64,000 nt of DNA from CAZDCD01 sp964503885 (GCA_964503885.1 CAZDCD010000013.1:57166-121165); one strand, 5' to 3'. Shown: positions 28,405-37,842, counted from the stretch's first letter. Notes: generated from the sequence alone by a model not told the origin. Program-made: numbers and translations.

Positions 28405-28451
28405 AAAAATTTGAGAGGAAGAATGTAGTGTCACTTTCTTGCCTCAATCTG

Positions 28452-31400
28452 CTATTTGAGAATTCGGAGAAATCTCCGACGTGCAAAACGTCTTAACCTG
28501 ATGTTTTCAATGTAGCTGATGAGCTTCTTTAGCAAGTTGAAATACAGCACCACATAAAGAAAAAATACCGAAAGCCAGATGCGTATTATATTGAACCAGA
28601 ATGTATCTATGATCAGGTTTCCCAAAAGTTTTGCCGGTGCATAGAACTGTGATCTGCCGATCTTTGAATCGGAGATCCTGTAGACCGGGTCTTTAATCTG
28701 TACGAGCTCATCGGATGTCTTCCTGAATTCAAGAATTTCATTCTCTTCAAGGACTATAGACGCAAGTTTTTTATTGTAATATTTCTGCTTGAATTTTACA
28801 AAGTTATCCACTCCGCCGAGCTCCCCGATCAGGTCTTCAAAGAGTCCCTCTTTACCTGCAGTTGCCCGCCGGTATTCGCCTGTAGCAAATTCAGCGGCCC
28901 TGTTCAGGTATGCATTCAGGTTATCATTCACCTGTTTGGAAAAGTGCTCAAGGTTCAGGCCGTCAATTATTTCACCTGCATTTATCGCTGTCTTTTGCGC
29001 AATTTTTACAAGCTCGTTTTTCAGTATTCTAAGGTTTTCACCGGTCTGCGAATAATTCCGGTTGTTTTTAAGATTGAGCAGGCTTTCATCACCGAGTGAT
29101 CGTAATTCAGGAATTACATACGATTTAATGTATGCGCTGTTGCTTAGTTTCGAATCATACTCAAAAAACATCCGCTCAAAACGGTTATCGATATACTGGG
29201 TAACCATTAACGCTTCATAAGCCCAGCGTGATGTAATAATATCCCCGATCAGAGGCACATATTTCTCGGTTTTTATGCGATCGTTCATATTGCGGAAATC
29301 AATGACCACACCACTGAACAATAGCTGGGGCACAAGTATAAGGGGTACAAGAATATAGATGGTGACCACAGAATTGAATCCTGAAGAAATATTCAGTCCG
29401 ATCAAATTCGCCCAGCAGGCACTGGTGAATAAGATCAGGAAATACCGCCATTCCATGCCTCTTATTTCGAGGATGTACGTAGCCACTGCAACAAAGAGGA
29501 GTGTCTGAACAGCCGATATGATAATCAATACCAGGATCTTGGCGTTCAGGTAGCTCGATCGGCTCAGGTTCAGGAATTTTTCCCTGTTGAGTAGTTTCCG
29601 GTCCCTGAAAATCTCCTCGGCGCTAATTACAAGTCCGAGAAAGAGAGCAACAATAATGCTCATGAACAGGAATCCGGGAATATTCGGGTTTTCCCCGAAT
29701 AGGTAACTTTCAGTTTGTCCCCTCATATCTCTTGAGCTTCGGGTAAAAAACGCCAGGATAAGAGCCAGTACAGGGGCTTCCAATAGGGTGAGCAGAAGGT
29801 ATTGACGGTTCTCCAGTTTGGCCAGAATATCCCTGGTAAAGAATATCCTGAGCTGTTGTATTTTTTTTGGTATGCTGAAATCGCTTGTTGGCAGCACTGA
29901 TGTGAACGATCTTTTGATCCTTCTGATGATGGGATCAATATTTGTCATGTACATCTCGTACCATTCCTCCGGCGAAGTTTTGCGTTTACGGGTAAGCCTG
30001 CCGTTAACATCCACAACCCGTGCTTCAACGTTCCTGAGTATCTGGTCGGTATTTATGTTTCCGCAGGTCAGGCATTCGCTTTCTTCGACATCGACAAAGT
30101 TGCTCATTCTCTTAAAATATCCGATGGCATCAACAGGGTTACCGTAATAAATTACTCTTCCTCCCTGATCCATGACCAGAAGTTTGTCGAGCAGTTTGAA
30201 TATATCCGACGAAGGCTGATGGATATTGGCGAAGATCAGTTTGCCTTTGAAGGTCTGCCTTTTGAGCAGGTACATCACCTTTTCAGTGTCTGCAGAAGAA
30301 AGACCCGATGTGGGCTCGTCAACAAAGAGTATGGCGGGTTCACGCATAAGTTCAAGGGCAATATTCAGCCGTTTACGCTGTCCGCCGCTCAGGTAGGTTG
30401 TCTGCGAATCTCCCACGCGCAAACCGCGGGCCTCGAACAGATCAAAATCGATCAGCGAGTCTTCCGCAACTTTCAGGATTTTCTCCTCACTATAATTGCC
30501 GAAACACAATTTTGCATTATAGTAAAGATTCTGAAATGTGGTAAGCTCCTTGATCAGGAAATCGTCCTGCGGTACATACCCGATCAGCCCTTTTTGTTCT
30601 TCGTGATGGGTATGTATATCAAGACCGTTAATGGCAATGCTGCCTCTTTTTGGTTTCAGGTTACCGCAAAGTACTTTAAGGAGAGTTGACTTTCCCGATC
30701 CACTTCCGCCGATGATCCCGATTAACCTCCCTGATTCTTCGGTCAGGGTGAAACGTTTTAATCCGTTGGGGCTGTTGCCATAGGAAAACTCAATATTCTT
30801 GGCGGTAAAGATAAATTTTGATTTTGCCTTCGATTGTATGAACTTGCCGGATATCCAGGTATAATAAATTGACTCTGCCTTGGGGTTTTTCAGCACCGAT
30901 CCCGGATACCAGATATAATTCCTGTTTGTGCGGATATTGTGACCGTTAAGCAGCAGGGTTTCATTACCTTTGTACCGCATCACAAAGGTATTGGTACTTA
31001 CAATGTGCAGTACGAGTATAATGCCTTCAAGCCTTTCGTTATACAGATGCTTGATCTTCGGGCCTATTTTCTTTTGTGAATTGATCAGCAACAGATTTTC
31101 CTTGTGTACGATCTCATCAATCCTTTCAAAGGTATAAGCTTTGAGATCATTGAATTCACTAAGCTCAACTTTCAGGTAAACGGCGGCATGGTCAACAAAA
31201 GCCAGTTCCTGCCGGGTAAGTTTTTTATCCTCATTAATATAATCGAGGAGGTTGATCAGAACGATTATTTTCTGCTCCCTCTGCAATTCCTCATTAAGCT
31301 GATCACACAATTCCTTAAGCCTGCGTTCAATCGCAGTTCCGTGGAATTTGTCTGAATCGGCTTTGTTTTCTAGCCCCGGCGAATGGTATTTAACAACATG

Positions 31401-31562
31401 CCGATCGAAATACTCAATGTAGTTTTCGACAAGTTCGTTACTGAACTGCTTCTGCAAGAATTCGATGACGATATCGCGTTCAGTGCTTGCCTGTCCTTCT
31501 TCGTTCACATTTGCCACAAGAGCGAACATTTTCATCAGGGCTTGCAGTATCGATTCATTCAT
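28452..31562 (-). CDS. Large ABC transporter with fused ATPase and ABC-2 type permease (ABCG-like)
   Basis: I start at ATG 31562 (1036 residues). An ATG at 31625 lies inside a terminator hairpin and ahead of the -7 box. The first about 150 residues are helical and may be TerB-like. A second segment with beta character precedes the nucleotide-binding domain: Walker A GGSGSGKST, the YLSGGQRKRL signature, then Walker B ILFVDEPTSGL. The C-terminal half has two groups of membrane segments around a long soluble helix-rich insert of about 190 residues. This order (ATPase, then permease) is that of ABCG exporters. The substrate is unknown. No partner gene is adjacent. Confidence 0.85.
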   Translation of the reverse strand: MNESILQALMKMFALVANVNEEGQASTERDIVIEFLQKQFSNELVENYIEYFDRHVVKYHSPGLENKADSDKFHGTAIERRLKELCDQLNEELQREQKIIVLINLLDYINEDKKLTRQELAFVDHAAVYLKVELSEFNDLKAYTFERIDEIVHKENLLLINSQKKIGPKIKHLYNERLEGIILVLHIVSTNTFVMRYKGNETLLLNGHNIRTNRNYIWYPGSVLKNPKAESIYYTWISGKFIQSKAKSKFIFTAKNIEFSYGNSPNGLKRFTLTEESGRLIGIIGGSGSGKSTLLKVLCGNLKPKRGSIAINGLDIHTHHEEQKGLIGYVPQDDFLIKELTTFQNLYYNAKLCFGNYSEEKILKVAEDSLIDFDLFEARGLRVGDSQTTYLSGGQRKRLNIALELMREPAILFVDEPTSGLSSADTEKVMYLLKRQTFKGKLIFANIHQPSSDIFKLLDKLLVMDQGGRVIYYGNPVDAIGYFKRMSNFVDVEESECLTCGNINTDQILRNVEARVVDVNGRLTRKRKTSPEEWYEMYMTNIDPIIRRIKRSFTSVLPTSDFSIPKKIQQLRIFFTRDILAKLENRQYLLLTLLEAPVLALILAFFTRSSRDMRGQTESYLFGENPNIPGFLFMSIIVALFLGLVISAEEIFRDRKLLNREKFLNLSRSSYLNAKILVLIIISAVQTLLFVAVATYILEIRGMEWRYFLILFTSACWANLIGLNISSGFNSVVTIYILVPLILVPQLLFSGVVIDFRNMNDRIKTEKYVPLIGDIITSRWAYEALMVTQYIDNRFERMFFEYDSKLSNSAYIKSYVIPELRSLGDESLLNLKNNRNYSQTGENLRILKNELVKIAQKTAINAGEIIDGLNLEHFSKQVNDNLNAYLNRAAEFATGEYRRATAGKEGLFEDLIGELGGVDNFVKFKQKYYNKKLASIVLEENEILEFRKTSDELVQIKDPVYRISDSKIGRSQFYAPAKLLGNLIIDTFWFNIIRIWLSVFFLYVVLYFNLLKKLISYIENIRLRRFARRRFLRILK

Positions 31563-31596
31563 CTGTTGCAGTGTTTCCAGCACCTGTACTATGGTA

Positions 31597-31604
31597 CAAA
31601 TGTA
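31597..31604 (-). promoter_or_regulatory. -7 box of the ABC transporter gene
   Basis: On the reverse strand TACATTTG matches TAnnTTTG and sits 35 bp before the ATG at 31562. It lies within the codons of any longer frame, which rules out the upstream start. Confidence 0.65.
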
Positions 31605-31612
31605 CGACTTAT

Positions 31613-31644
31613 AAAAAAAGCCCATTCCAGAAAAAGGGCTTTTT
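31613..31644 (-). terminator. Bidirectional-looking terminator upstream of the ABC transporter
   Basis: AAAAAGCCC and GGGCTTTTT form a perfect 9-bp stem around a 12-nt loop, with T-runs on both strands. In the leftward sense it ends transcripts of the lipoprotein gene about 200 bp upstream. Confidence 0.75.
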
Positions 31645-31679
31645 ATTCGTGAAACTCAATTTTCAAAAACGCAGTGCAC

Positions 31680-31825
31680 TTGCCTGCCTGCCACAGACAG
31701 GCTGCAAGCAGGTTGAAATTTGAAAGTTGAATCCCGCCCCAGGCGGGATCGGTTCCCCGTAACTCTGCTGCGGAATTAATTTCCAAAGCTTGCTTTGGGG
31801 ATTCATACCCGTGATTGCCTGTGCC
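31680..31825. repeat. Hairpin-rich dispersed-repeat segment
   Basis: In 150 bp there are at least three inverted repeats: a CTGCCTGCC...GACAGGC type near 31684-31702, ATCCCGCC/GGCGGGAT at 31731-31749 and CCAAAGC/GCTTTGG at 31783-31798. There is no coding frame. The CTGCC/GGCAG core recurs near 55000. It resembles REP-like intergenic elements. Confidence 0.55.
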
Positions 31826-31841
31826 TGTTAAAATAATATTA

Positions 31842-32666
31842 CTAAGCAATAATGCTTGACCGGATGTTTTCGATGGCTTTTGAAATTTCATCGAGCTGTT
31901 CCTTTGTGAGGCTGTCTCCTGCTTTATCATAAGATGCCTTCACATTTTCCAGGGCTTTGATATATCCGTCAATAAATTCATCACCGGCGTATTTCTTAAG
32001 TTCAGCAAGCACGATCTCGAGTGATTTTTTCTGATCGAAAATGATCTTTACGATCTCGGTATTGTTATATGTGTCATCCGAAATATGGGTGGCAATATAC
32101 AATCCCTCGGCCCATACCCCGGTGAGCAACAGAGCTGCCATCGACGGATCTCCCGCTTTAGCCATGGCTTTATATGCATCGTAGTACATATTTGTTACAT
32201 AAACTACCAGAGTATCTTTATTTTCCAACTTTTTCCGTGTGCCTTCTTCATACAGGTCCTTGAAATCGATATTGATATCAAGCTGATCGATCAGCGTTTT
32301 CAGATTTTTAGAATACAACTGTATTTCCTGGGTTTTATTATAGGTGGAAACATAGGTCAGATCGGCGGCATAGGTGCCGAGATTGAGTGCCTTGTTTTTC
32401 TCGGTGTAATATTTGTCGATGTTCTTAATAGGATTCAGCACTTTACCTACATATGAAGCGCCAATATCCTCAAGTTTCTGATAAAGTTGAAACGGGCCAG
32501 GCAGGGGATAGACGATCTCTTTCAGATCGGCCATTATGCTGTCTTTGGATACCGTGGTAGTATCGGTTTCACCAGTACCCTGTGTGGAGGGTTTGCATGA
32601 ATCCAGCGACAGGATCACCAGCATAACAGGCATAAGAATGGCAAGTACGGTTTTAACGAATTTCAT
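31842..32666 (-). CDS. Lipoprotein of unknown function
   Basis: The 274-residue protein has a lipoprotein signal peptide: MKFVKTV, a hydrophobic stretch, then LSLDSC with the lipid-accepting Cys near residue 28. The mature part is almost all helical, with no Cys and no catalytic motif I recognise. It contains phrases such as DLTYVSTYNKTQEIQLYSK and GVWAEGLYIATHI. I do not recognise the family; its composition suggests a soluble helical bundle in the periplasm or on the inner face of the outer membrane. It is a single gene divergent from aspA. Confidence 0.75.
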   Translation of the reverse strand: MKFVKTVLAILMPVMLVILSLDSCKPSTQGTGETDTTTVSKDSIMADLKEIVYPLPGPFQLYQKLEDIGASYVGKVLNPIKNIDKYYTEKNKALNLGTYAADLTYVSTYNKTQEIQLYSKNLKTLIDQLDINIDFKDLYEEGTRKKLENKDTLVVYVTNMYYDAYKAMAKAGDPSMAALLLTGVWAEGLYIATHISDDTYNNTEIVKIIFDQKKSLEIVLAELKKYAGDEFIDGYIKALENVKASYDKAGDSLTKEQLDEISKAIENIRSSIIA

Positions 32667-32802
32667 ATCACTTAATTTTAGGGTTACAAATCCGCTGCAA
32701 ATATAAGGATTTTCTTTTTTTACGTTCCATACACAATGCTAAATTATCACTATGTTTTCATTTATGGCTCAGGGGCACTATGCATCAACACAAATAAATG
32801 TC

Positions 32803-32810
32803 TAAATTTG
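32803..32810 (+). promoter_or_regulatory. -7 box of aspA
   Basis: TAAATTTG matches the Bacteroidota -7 consensus and lies 18 bp before the ATG at 32829. It excludes translation of the longer upstream frame and implies a very short leader. Confidence 0.6.
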
Positions 32811-32828
32811 CCGGTTGAGATCGTTTGG

Positions 32829-34271
32829 ATGATGAGAACGGAAAAGGATTTTATGGGTGAGGTTCAGATCCCTGATGATGCCTTGTATGGCATTCATTCG
32901 GTGAGAGCACAAAATAATTTTCCTGATACGGGAAGGTTCTTCCGGGAATGGTTTCAGGCTATGGGTACCGTAAAACGGGCATGTTACCTGACGTTTAAGG
33001 AATTTATTCATGCAGCCAGGTCAAAATATGCCGCTTCCGGAATCACTGGCAGGTTTCCCGATGACCAGGTTGTGGAAGCACTTCATACAGCAGCCTGCGA
33101 TGTAGAGAACGGCCTGTATTTCGACCAGTTTATTGTGCCGGCGATATCCGGTGGTGCCGGAACAAGCATCAATATGAATGTAAATGAGATAATCACCAAT
33201 AGCGCATTAGTGAAAACAGGAAACAAGCCGGGCGATTATAACACAATTGACCCGGTAGAACATGCCAATATTTTTCAATCGACTAACGATGTCGTGCCAA
33301 CTTCTCTTAAGTTGGCTGTAATGAAGCTCCTGAACCAGCTCGAAGAGGAGATTAACCGGCTCAGGGCAGTCATTGAAGAGGATGAAAAGAACACCCGGAA
33401 CTACCTCAGGATAGGGTATACACAAATGCAGGAAGCCGTCCCTTCATCATTCGGCAGGTTGCTCAGCACCTATAACGATGCACTGTCGCGCGACTGGTGG
33501 AGGGTATCCAAATGCTTCGAACGGATAAAGACCGTAAATCTCGGGGGAAGTGCCATTGGCTCGGGGATCGCGGTTCCCAGGTTCTTTATTATGGAGGCTA
33601 TTCAGACGCTTCAGAGAATTTCCGGATTGCCGGTAACCCGATCGGAAAATATGTACGATTCCACAAGCAACCTCGATGCTTTTGTGGAGGTTCATGCTGT
33701 AATCAAAGCTCATGCGGTAAACCTGGAAAAGATGGTTGCCGATCTGAGGCTACTCTCTTCCGACCTGCACAAACCAAAGGAAGTCGAAATTCCCGGTAAA
33801 CAGGTGGGCAGTTCCGTAATGCCGGGGAAGGTGAATCCGGTGATTCCTGAATTTGTGATCAGCGCGGTTCACAAGGTGTACAGCAACGATATGCTCTTAA
33901 CCGGATTGTGCGGACAGGGATGCCTTGAACTGAATGCCTATATCCCCGTGATAGGGCATGCAATCATTGAAAGCCTGAAACTATTGATTGCTGCGGATCA
34001 AACCATAAAGGAAAATCTTTTCAGCGGCATTCGCTATCATTCAGATATCGCCTATGCATACCTTATTAAAAGCCCGTCTGTTACTACTGCATTATTACCC
34101 TATATAGGGTATAACAGCGCCACATCACTGGCCCGGGAAATGAAAGAAAAGGAAATAGACGTGATTGAAGCCAACAAAAACCTGGGGTTGATCGATCCGC
34201 AGAAACTGAACGAGATCCTTCAACCCGAAAACCTGCTTAAAGAAGGATTTTCACTGAAAGATATTCTATAG
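32829..34271 (+). CDS. aspA: Aspartate ammonia-lyase
   Basis: The product (480 residues from ATG 32829; the next codon is also ATG) is an aspartase/fumarase superfamily enzyme that splits aspartate into fumarate and ammonia. The opening RTEKDFMGEVQIPDDALYGIHSVRA is typical of aspartase. A substrate-binding STNDVVPT segment is near residue 155 and the family signature GSSVMPGKVNP near residue 325. Other members of the superfamily (fumarase C) usually open differently, so aspartase is favoured. Gene is monocistronic with its own -7 box. Confidence 0.88.
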   Translation: MMRTEKDFMGEVQIPDDALYGIHSVRAQNNFPDTGRFFREWFQAMGTVKRACYLTFKEFIHAARSKYAASGITGRFPDDQVVEALHTAACDVENGLYFDQFIVPAISGGAGTSINMNVNEIITNSALVKTGNKPGDYNTIDPVEHANIFQSTNDVVPTSLKLAVMKLLNQLEEEINRLRAVIEEDEKNTRNYLRIGYTQMQEAVPSSFGRLLSTYNDALSRDWWRVSKCFERIKTVNLGGSAIGSGIAVPRFFIMEAIQTLQRISGLPVTRSENMYDSTSNLDAFVEVHAVIKAHAVNLEKMVADLRLLSSDLHKPKEVEIPGKQVGSSVMPGKVNPVIPEFVISAVHKVYSNDMLLTGLCGQGCLELNAYIPVIGHAIIESLKLLIAADQTIKENLFSGIRYHSDIAYAYLIKSPSVTTALLPYIGYNSATSLAREMKEKEIDVIEANKNLGLIDPQKLNEILQPENLLKEGFSLKDIL

Positions 34272-34345
34272 TTGCCGCTTAGCGATACAGCAACCATTTC
34301 CATTCATACGACCATAGAATTTGATAAAATCACTATTTTTGTGTG

Positions 34346-34666
34346 ATGAGCAGAAAAGAACTGATATTGAAAAAGATTGTAGGTGTCATTGATAAAACAA
34401 CTCCTGATTCAGAAGTATATTTATATGGATCCCAGGCATGTGGTGATGTAAAAAAATTTTCTGATTGGGATCTGCTGATTTTACTTAATGCTCAGAACAT
34501 TTCTTTTGACCTGAAAACCAAGTTTATGGATGACTTGTACGAAATTGAAATTGAAACTGGAGTAATCATATCGCCTTTGATATACTCTAAAAAGGAATGG
34601 ATCGAGAACTATTCAATTACTCCATTTTTTGAAAATATTAAGAAAGAAGGAGTACGTATAAAATGA
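34346..34666 (+). CDS. MNT-type nucleotidyltransferase (antitoxin-like)
   Basis: The 106-residue protein carries the minimal nucleotidyltransferase signature GSQACG followed by DWDLLIL (G-S-x-x-x-G-x(8)-D-x-D) around residues 30-48. Such MNT proteins pair with HEPN ribonucleases as type VII toxin-antitoxin modules, modifying or neutralising the HEPN toxin. The stop codon overlaps the start of a remnant HEPN frame by 4 bp (ATGA), the usual arrangement. GTG at 34343 is an alternative start one codon earlier. Confidence 0.82.
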   Translation: MSRKELILKKIVGVIDKTTPDSEVYLYGSQACGDVKKFSDWDLLILLNAQNISFDLKTKFMDDLYEIEIETGVIISPLIYSKKEWIENYSITPFFENIKKEGVRIK

Positions 34667-34722
34667 AAGGAATAAAAAGAGATATTATTAGATATAGAAT
34701 TTTAAGAGCCAGAGACACTTGA
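34663..34722 (+). pseudogene. Truncated HEPN-domain partner of the MNT gene
   Basis: A 19-codon frame begins ATG at 34663, overlapping the MNT stop codon. It reads MKGIKRDIIRYRILRARDT and then meets TGA. The segment matches the opening helix of HEPN proteins (typically RYRL.RA.ET followed by more helix). The downstream 185 bp, to the hydF start, give no RxxxxH motif or continuation that I can follow in any frame. The toxin therefore appears lost by truncation, leaving an orphan MNT. Confidence 0.6.
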
Positions 34723-34907
34723 ACGCTGTGTATAATTAATCGATAATATTATTGGTATTCAGGAGCTTGCATACTTATTGCATGAGATAATAATCAGATA
34801 ACTTAAAAGGTTGAATTCGCGACTAATCAAACACATAATCCGATATATGATATTAAATTCAATGGAGCTAATGACAACCCGACTGTTGGACATAAGATGC
34901 GAAATTC

Positions 34908-36134
34908 ATGAAAGGAAGAGAAAATAAGCCCCATATCGGTATTTTCGGAAGAAGAAATTACGGGAAGAGCGCTCTCATTAATGCGATTACCGGGCAGGAG
35001 ATCGCCATTGTCTCGGAAACACCCGGTACCACCACCGATCCTGTGAAAAAATCTATGGAGATCAGGGGCATCGGTCCCGTTATTCTTGTAGATACTGCAG
35101 GTATTGATGACTCAGGTGACCTGGGTGAAATGCGTGTGAGAAAAACCCTTCAGGTAATAAAAACAATTGATCTTGCACTTCTGGTGGTGAACAATAACCG
35201 CATAGACGGGTATGAAACCGATCTGCTGGAACAGTTCTATGAACATGGTGTACCTGTGATGCTTGTGCACAATAAGAACGATCTTCATTCTCTCGACGAA
35301 TCATTCAGAAATCGCATTGAAAAGGAATATGATTGCAGGGTAATAGCTTTTAATGCCTTGCATCCCGGTAATCTTGACAGGCTTATTGAACTGATCTCCG
35401 AATCAATGCCGGCTACTGCATATACAAGAAGTTCTTTACTGGGTGATCTTGTTTCCTATGGTGACATTGTTTTGCTCATCACGCCGGTTGATATCGAAGC
35501 ACCCGAGGGCAGGATGATATTGCCCCAGGTACAAGCCATCCGGGATATCCTCGATAACGACTGCATAGCCATTGTGCTGAAGGAACGTGAAGTGGACGTG
35601 TTTTTAAAAAAAACAGGAATCAAGCCCAGGTTGGTCGTTACCGACAGCTCGGTGTTTTTAAAGACTGCTGCTTCCATCCCGCCGGATATTCCCCTTACGG
35701 GTTTCAGCATATTGCTTGCAAGTCATAAGGGAACGTTCGGGAAATACCTGGAAGGTACACCAAAAATATCGGAACTGAAAAACGGCGACCGCGTCCTGAT
35801 GCTTGAATCGTGCACCCACCAGGTTTCCTGCGATGATATCGGACGGGTGAAAATACCGCGCTGGATCAGCAATTTTACAGGTAAAAAGCTGGAGTTCGAT
35901 ACCGTAAGCGGCCTGAATAATCTTGAGCGGCCGGTAACAGATTATGCCTTGGTTATTCAGTGCGGAGGCTGTATGATCACCCGGAAACAGCTTATTAACC
36001 GGTTAAAGCCGGCTATCGATGCAGGGGTAGCTGTTAGCAATTATGGTATGGCCATAGCCTGGGTCCAGGGCATTTATAAAAGAGCTGTGGCGCCTTTCCT
36101 CAAATCAGATGAGATACCCCGGGATATGCTGTAA
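34908..36134 (+). CDS. hydF: [FeFe]-hydrogenase maturation GTPase HydF
   Basis: The 408-residue protein has an N-terminal Era/TrmE-type GTPase domain. G1 is GRRNYGKSAL near residue 14, the T-rich loop ETPGTTTD is near 42, G3 DTAGIDD near 63, and G4 HNKND near 120. A dimerisation domain follows. The C-terminal cluster-binding domain has a CTHQ motif near residue 304 and CGGC near residue 350, which together form the CxH..CxxC set of HydF. HydF is the scaffold on which HydE and HydG build the diiron site. Neither hydE, hydG nor a hydrogenase gene lies in this window. Confidence 0.95.
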   Translation: MKGRENKPHIGIFGRRNYGKSALINAITGQEIAIVSETPGTTTDPVKKSMEIRGIGPVILVDTAGIDDSGDLGEMRVRKTLQVIKTIDLALLVVNNNRIDGYETDLLEQFYEHGVPVMLVHNKNDLHSLDESFRNRIEKEYDCRVIAFNALHPGNLDRLIELISESMPATAYTRSSLLGDLVSYGDIVLLITPVDIEAPEGRMILPQVQAIRDILDNDCIAIVLKEREVDVFLKKTGIKPRLVVTDSSVFLKTAASIPPDIPLTGFSILLASHKGTFGKYLEGTPKISELKNGDRVLMLESCTHQVSCDDIGRVKIPRWISNFTGKKLEFDTVSGLNNLERPVTDYALVIQCGGCMITRKQLINRLKPAIDAGVAVSNYGMAIAWVQGIYKRAVAPFLKSDEIPRDML

Positions 36135-36342
36135 GAAATGAAAAAGCTGGAAAGGAATTGACCTGCTTTAATTCAAACGGTATATTTAATGTAAGTCCTG
36201 GATATGATTTTCAAGCTTTCAGCCTTGACCTTCTGACTATGTTCTCAAATAGGTATTTACAGTCATCCCTCTTTTAAAATTCATCAGATTGTTGATTGGT
36301 TTCAATCATTGTTGTAATTTTATATGCATAAAACCACCTACT

Positions 36343-37842
36343 ATGAAATCTAAAAAAAACATTCCACTCAGCCGCCGGGAATTTGTCAAGACTTCCTCGG
36401 CTGCCGTTGCAGGCCTTACCATACTTCCTTCTGTTGCAGCACATATACCTGCCCCCGGGTTAATGAAAAGAAGTTTCGGTAGGCTGAATCACGAAGTCAC
36501 CACATTCGGCCTGGGCGGACAGGCTTCCATACAATGGACTCAGGAAGATGTTGATCCTGTGGCTATTATACTGAAAGCGTTCAGCAAAGGAGTGAATTAT
36601 TACGATACCTCCAATCTTTATGGCCCGAGCCAGCTTAATTATGGCAAGGCATTCCGGCAGTTGGGACTGATACCCGGAATCAGCGGATACAATGAAAACC
36701 TTCGTAAATCTATTTTTCTGACCTCCAAAACGCATATCCGCATTGCAAAAGGCGACCTGAATGCGGAAGGCATCAACAACTGGACAAACGGTCCGGAAGG
36801 TTCGCACACCATCGATGATGTGAAACGCACCCTTTCACAGATCTTTGGCGACGGAGAAGGAGCTTATCCCGAAGGTGCTTATCTCAACATGGTACTGATC
36901 CACAGCCTCTCAAGCAATGCCGATGTCAATGCGGTGTATGAGGGTCTTTACAATACCGATGCTGGAGCGGCACAGATCGGTGCATTGGCTGCTTTGCGAG
37001 ATTACAGGGACGGTACAAACCTAACTGGATTGAATCCGAAAGAAGAAAAGATGATCAGGCACATAGGCTTTTCAGGTCATTATGATACCGGGGTAATGAT
37101 GGATATGATCCAGCGCGATAAGGACAATCTGCTTGAAGGCATGTTGGTGGCGATAAATGCAAATGACAAGCTGAATTTCAATATGCAGCACAATGTAATC
37201 CCGGTAGCTTCCGCAAAAAATATGGGCATAATTGCCATGAAAGTTTTTGCCGACGGCGCCATGTATACCAAACCGGCTACCTGGTCACACCAGCCGTCTG
37301 ATGTGGTGAGAACGATAGGAAGTAAAGAGTTGCCGTTTAGGCCCCTGATTGAATATTCACTGACCACACCCGGTATCAGCACGGCAATAATCGGGATTGG
37401 GCAAATCTCGGATAATTCCTCAGAGTGCCAGCTCACACAAAATATTATGGCGGCCCAAATTGCGCCCGACGGCTTGGATGAATCGGAGCGGAAAGCTATT
37501 GAACAGATGGCCAACAAGGTTAAAGACGGTAAGACCAATTATTTCCAGATTGCCGAAGGCGGCCTTTCCGCACCCAGGAATGTAAAAGCGCAGAAAGCCG
37601 GTGACGGGTTGGTGTTGGTGACCTGGGATACGGCATTTGCAGGAGACAGTCCGATTGACCATTACGAACTTTGGAAAAACGAAAGCAAGGCCGGGGAGGT
37701 CAGCCATGTACCACAAACTACCAAAAAACCGTTTGCATATACCGATACCACTGGAACAACAGACGGAAAAACGGCCTATAAGGTTGTGGCCGTCGATAAA
37801 AAAGGAAGGAAAGCCGGTTCGCAGGAAATTGGTATTTCCTGA
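36343..37842 (+). CDS. Tat-exported aldo/keto reductase with C-terminal fibronectin type III domain
   Basis: From the ATG at 36343 the 499-residue protein starts with a twin-arginine signal (SRREFVKTSSAAVAGL, residues 9-24). An aldo/keto reductase barrel follows: GRLNHEVTTFGLGG, YYDTSNLYGPSQLNYG with catalytic-site Asp and Tyr near residue 93-98, and SLTTPGISTAIIGIG near the end of the barrel. Residues about 410-499 are an FnIII module (PRNVKAQKAGDGLVLVTWD...IDHYELWKN...YKVVAVDKKG). Tat export implies folding with a cofactor in the cytosol before export. An earlier in-frame ATG at 36289 would bury the Tat signal and is rejected. Confidence 0.87.
   Translation: MKSKKNIPLSRREFVKTSSAAVAGLTILPSVAAHIPAPGLMKRSFGRLNHEVTTFGLGGQASIQWTQEDVDPVAIILKAFSKGVNYYDTSNLYGPSQLNYGKAFRQLGLIPGISGYNENLRKSIFLTSKTHIRIAKGDLNAEGINNWTNGPEGSHTIDDVKRTLSQIFGDGEGAYPEGAYLNMVLIHSLSSNADVNAVYEGLYNTDAGAAQIGALAALRDYRDGTNLTGLNPKEEKMIRHIGFSGHYDTGVMMDMIQRDKDNLLEGMLVAINANDKLNFNMQHNVIPVASAKNMGIIAMKVFADGAMYTKPATWSHQPSDVVRTIGSKELPFRPLIEYSLTTPGISTAIIGIGQISDNSSECQLTQNIMAAQIAPDGLDESERKAIEQMANKVKDGKTNYFQIAEGGLSAPRNVKAQKAGDGLVLVTWDTAFAGDSPIDHYELWKNESKAGEVSHVPQTTKKPFAYTDTTGTTDGKTAYKVVAVDKKGRKAGSQEIGIS

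Noticed and set aside
28411..28445. Imperfect inverted repeat between metY and the ABC transporter gene
   Set aside because: Stem is interrupted and there is no T-run in either direction, so a terminator call is not justified.
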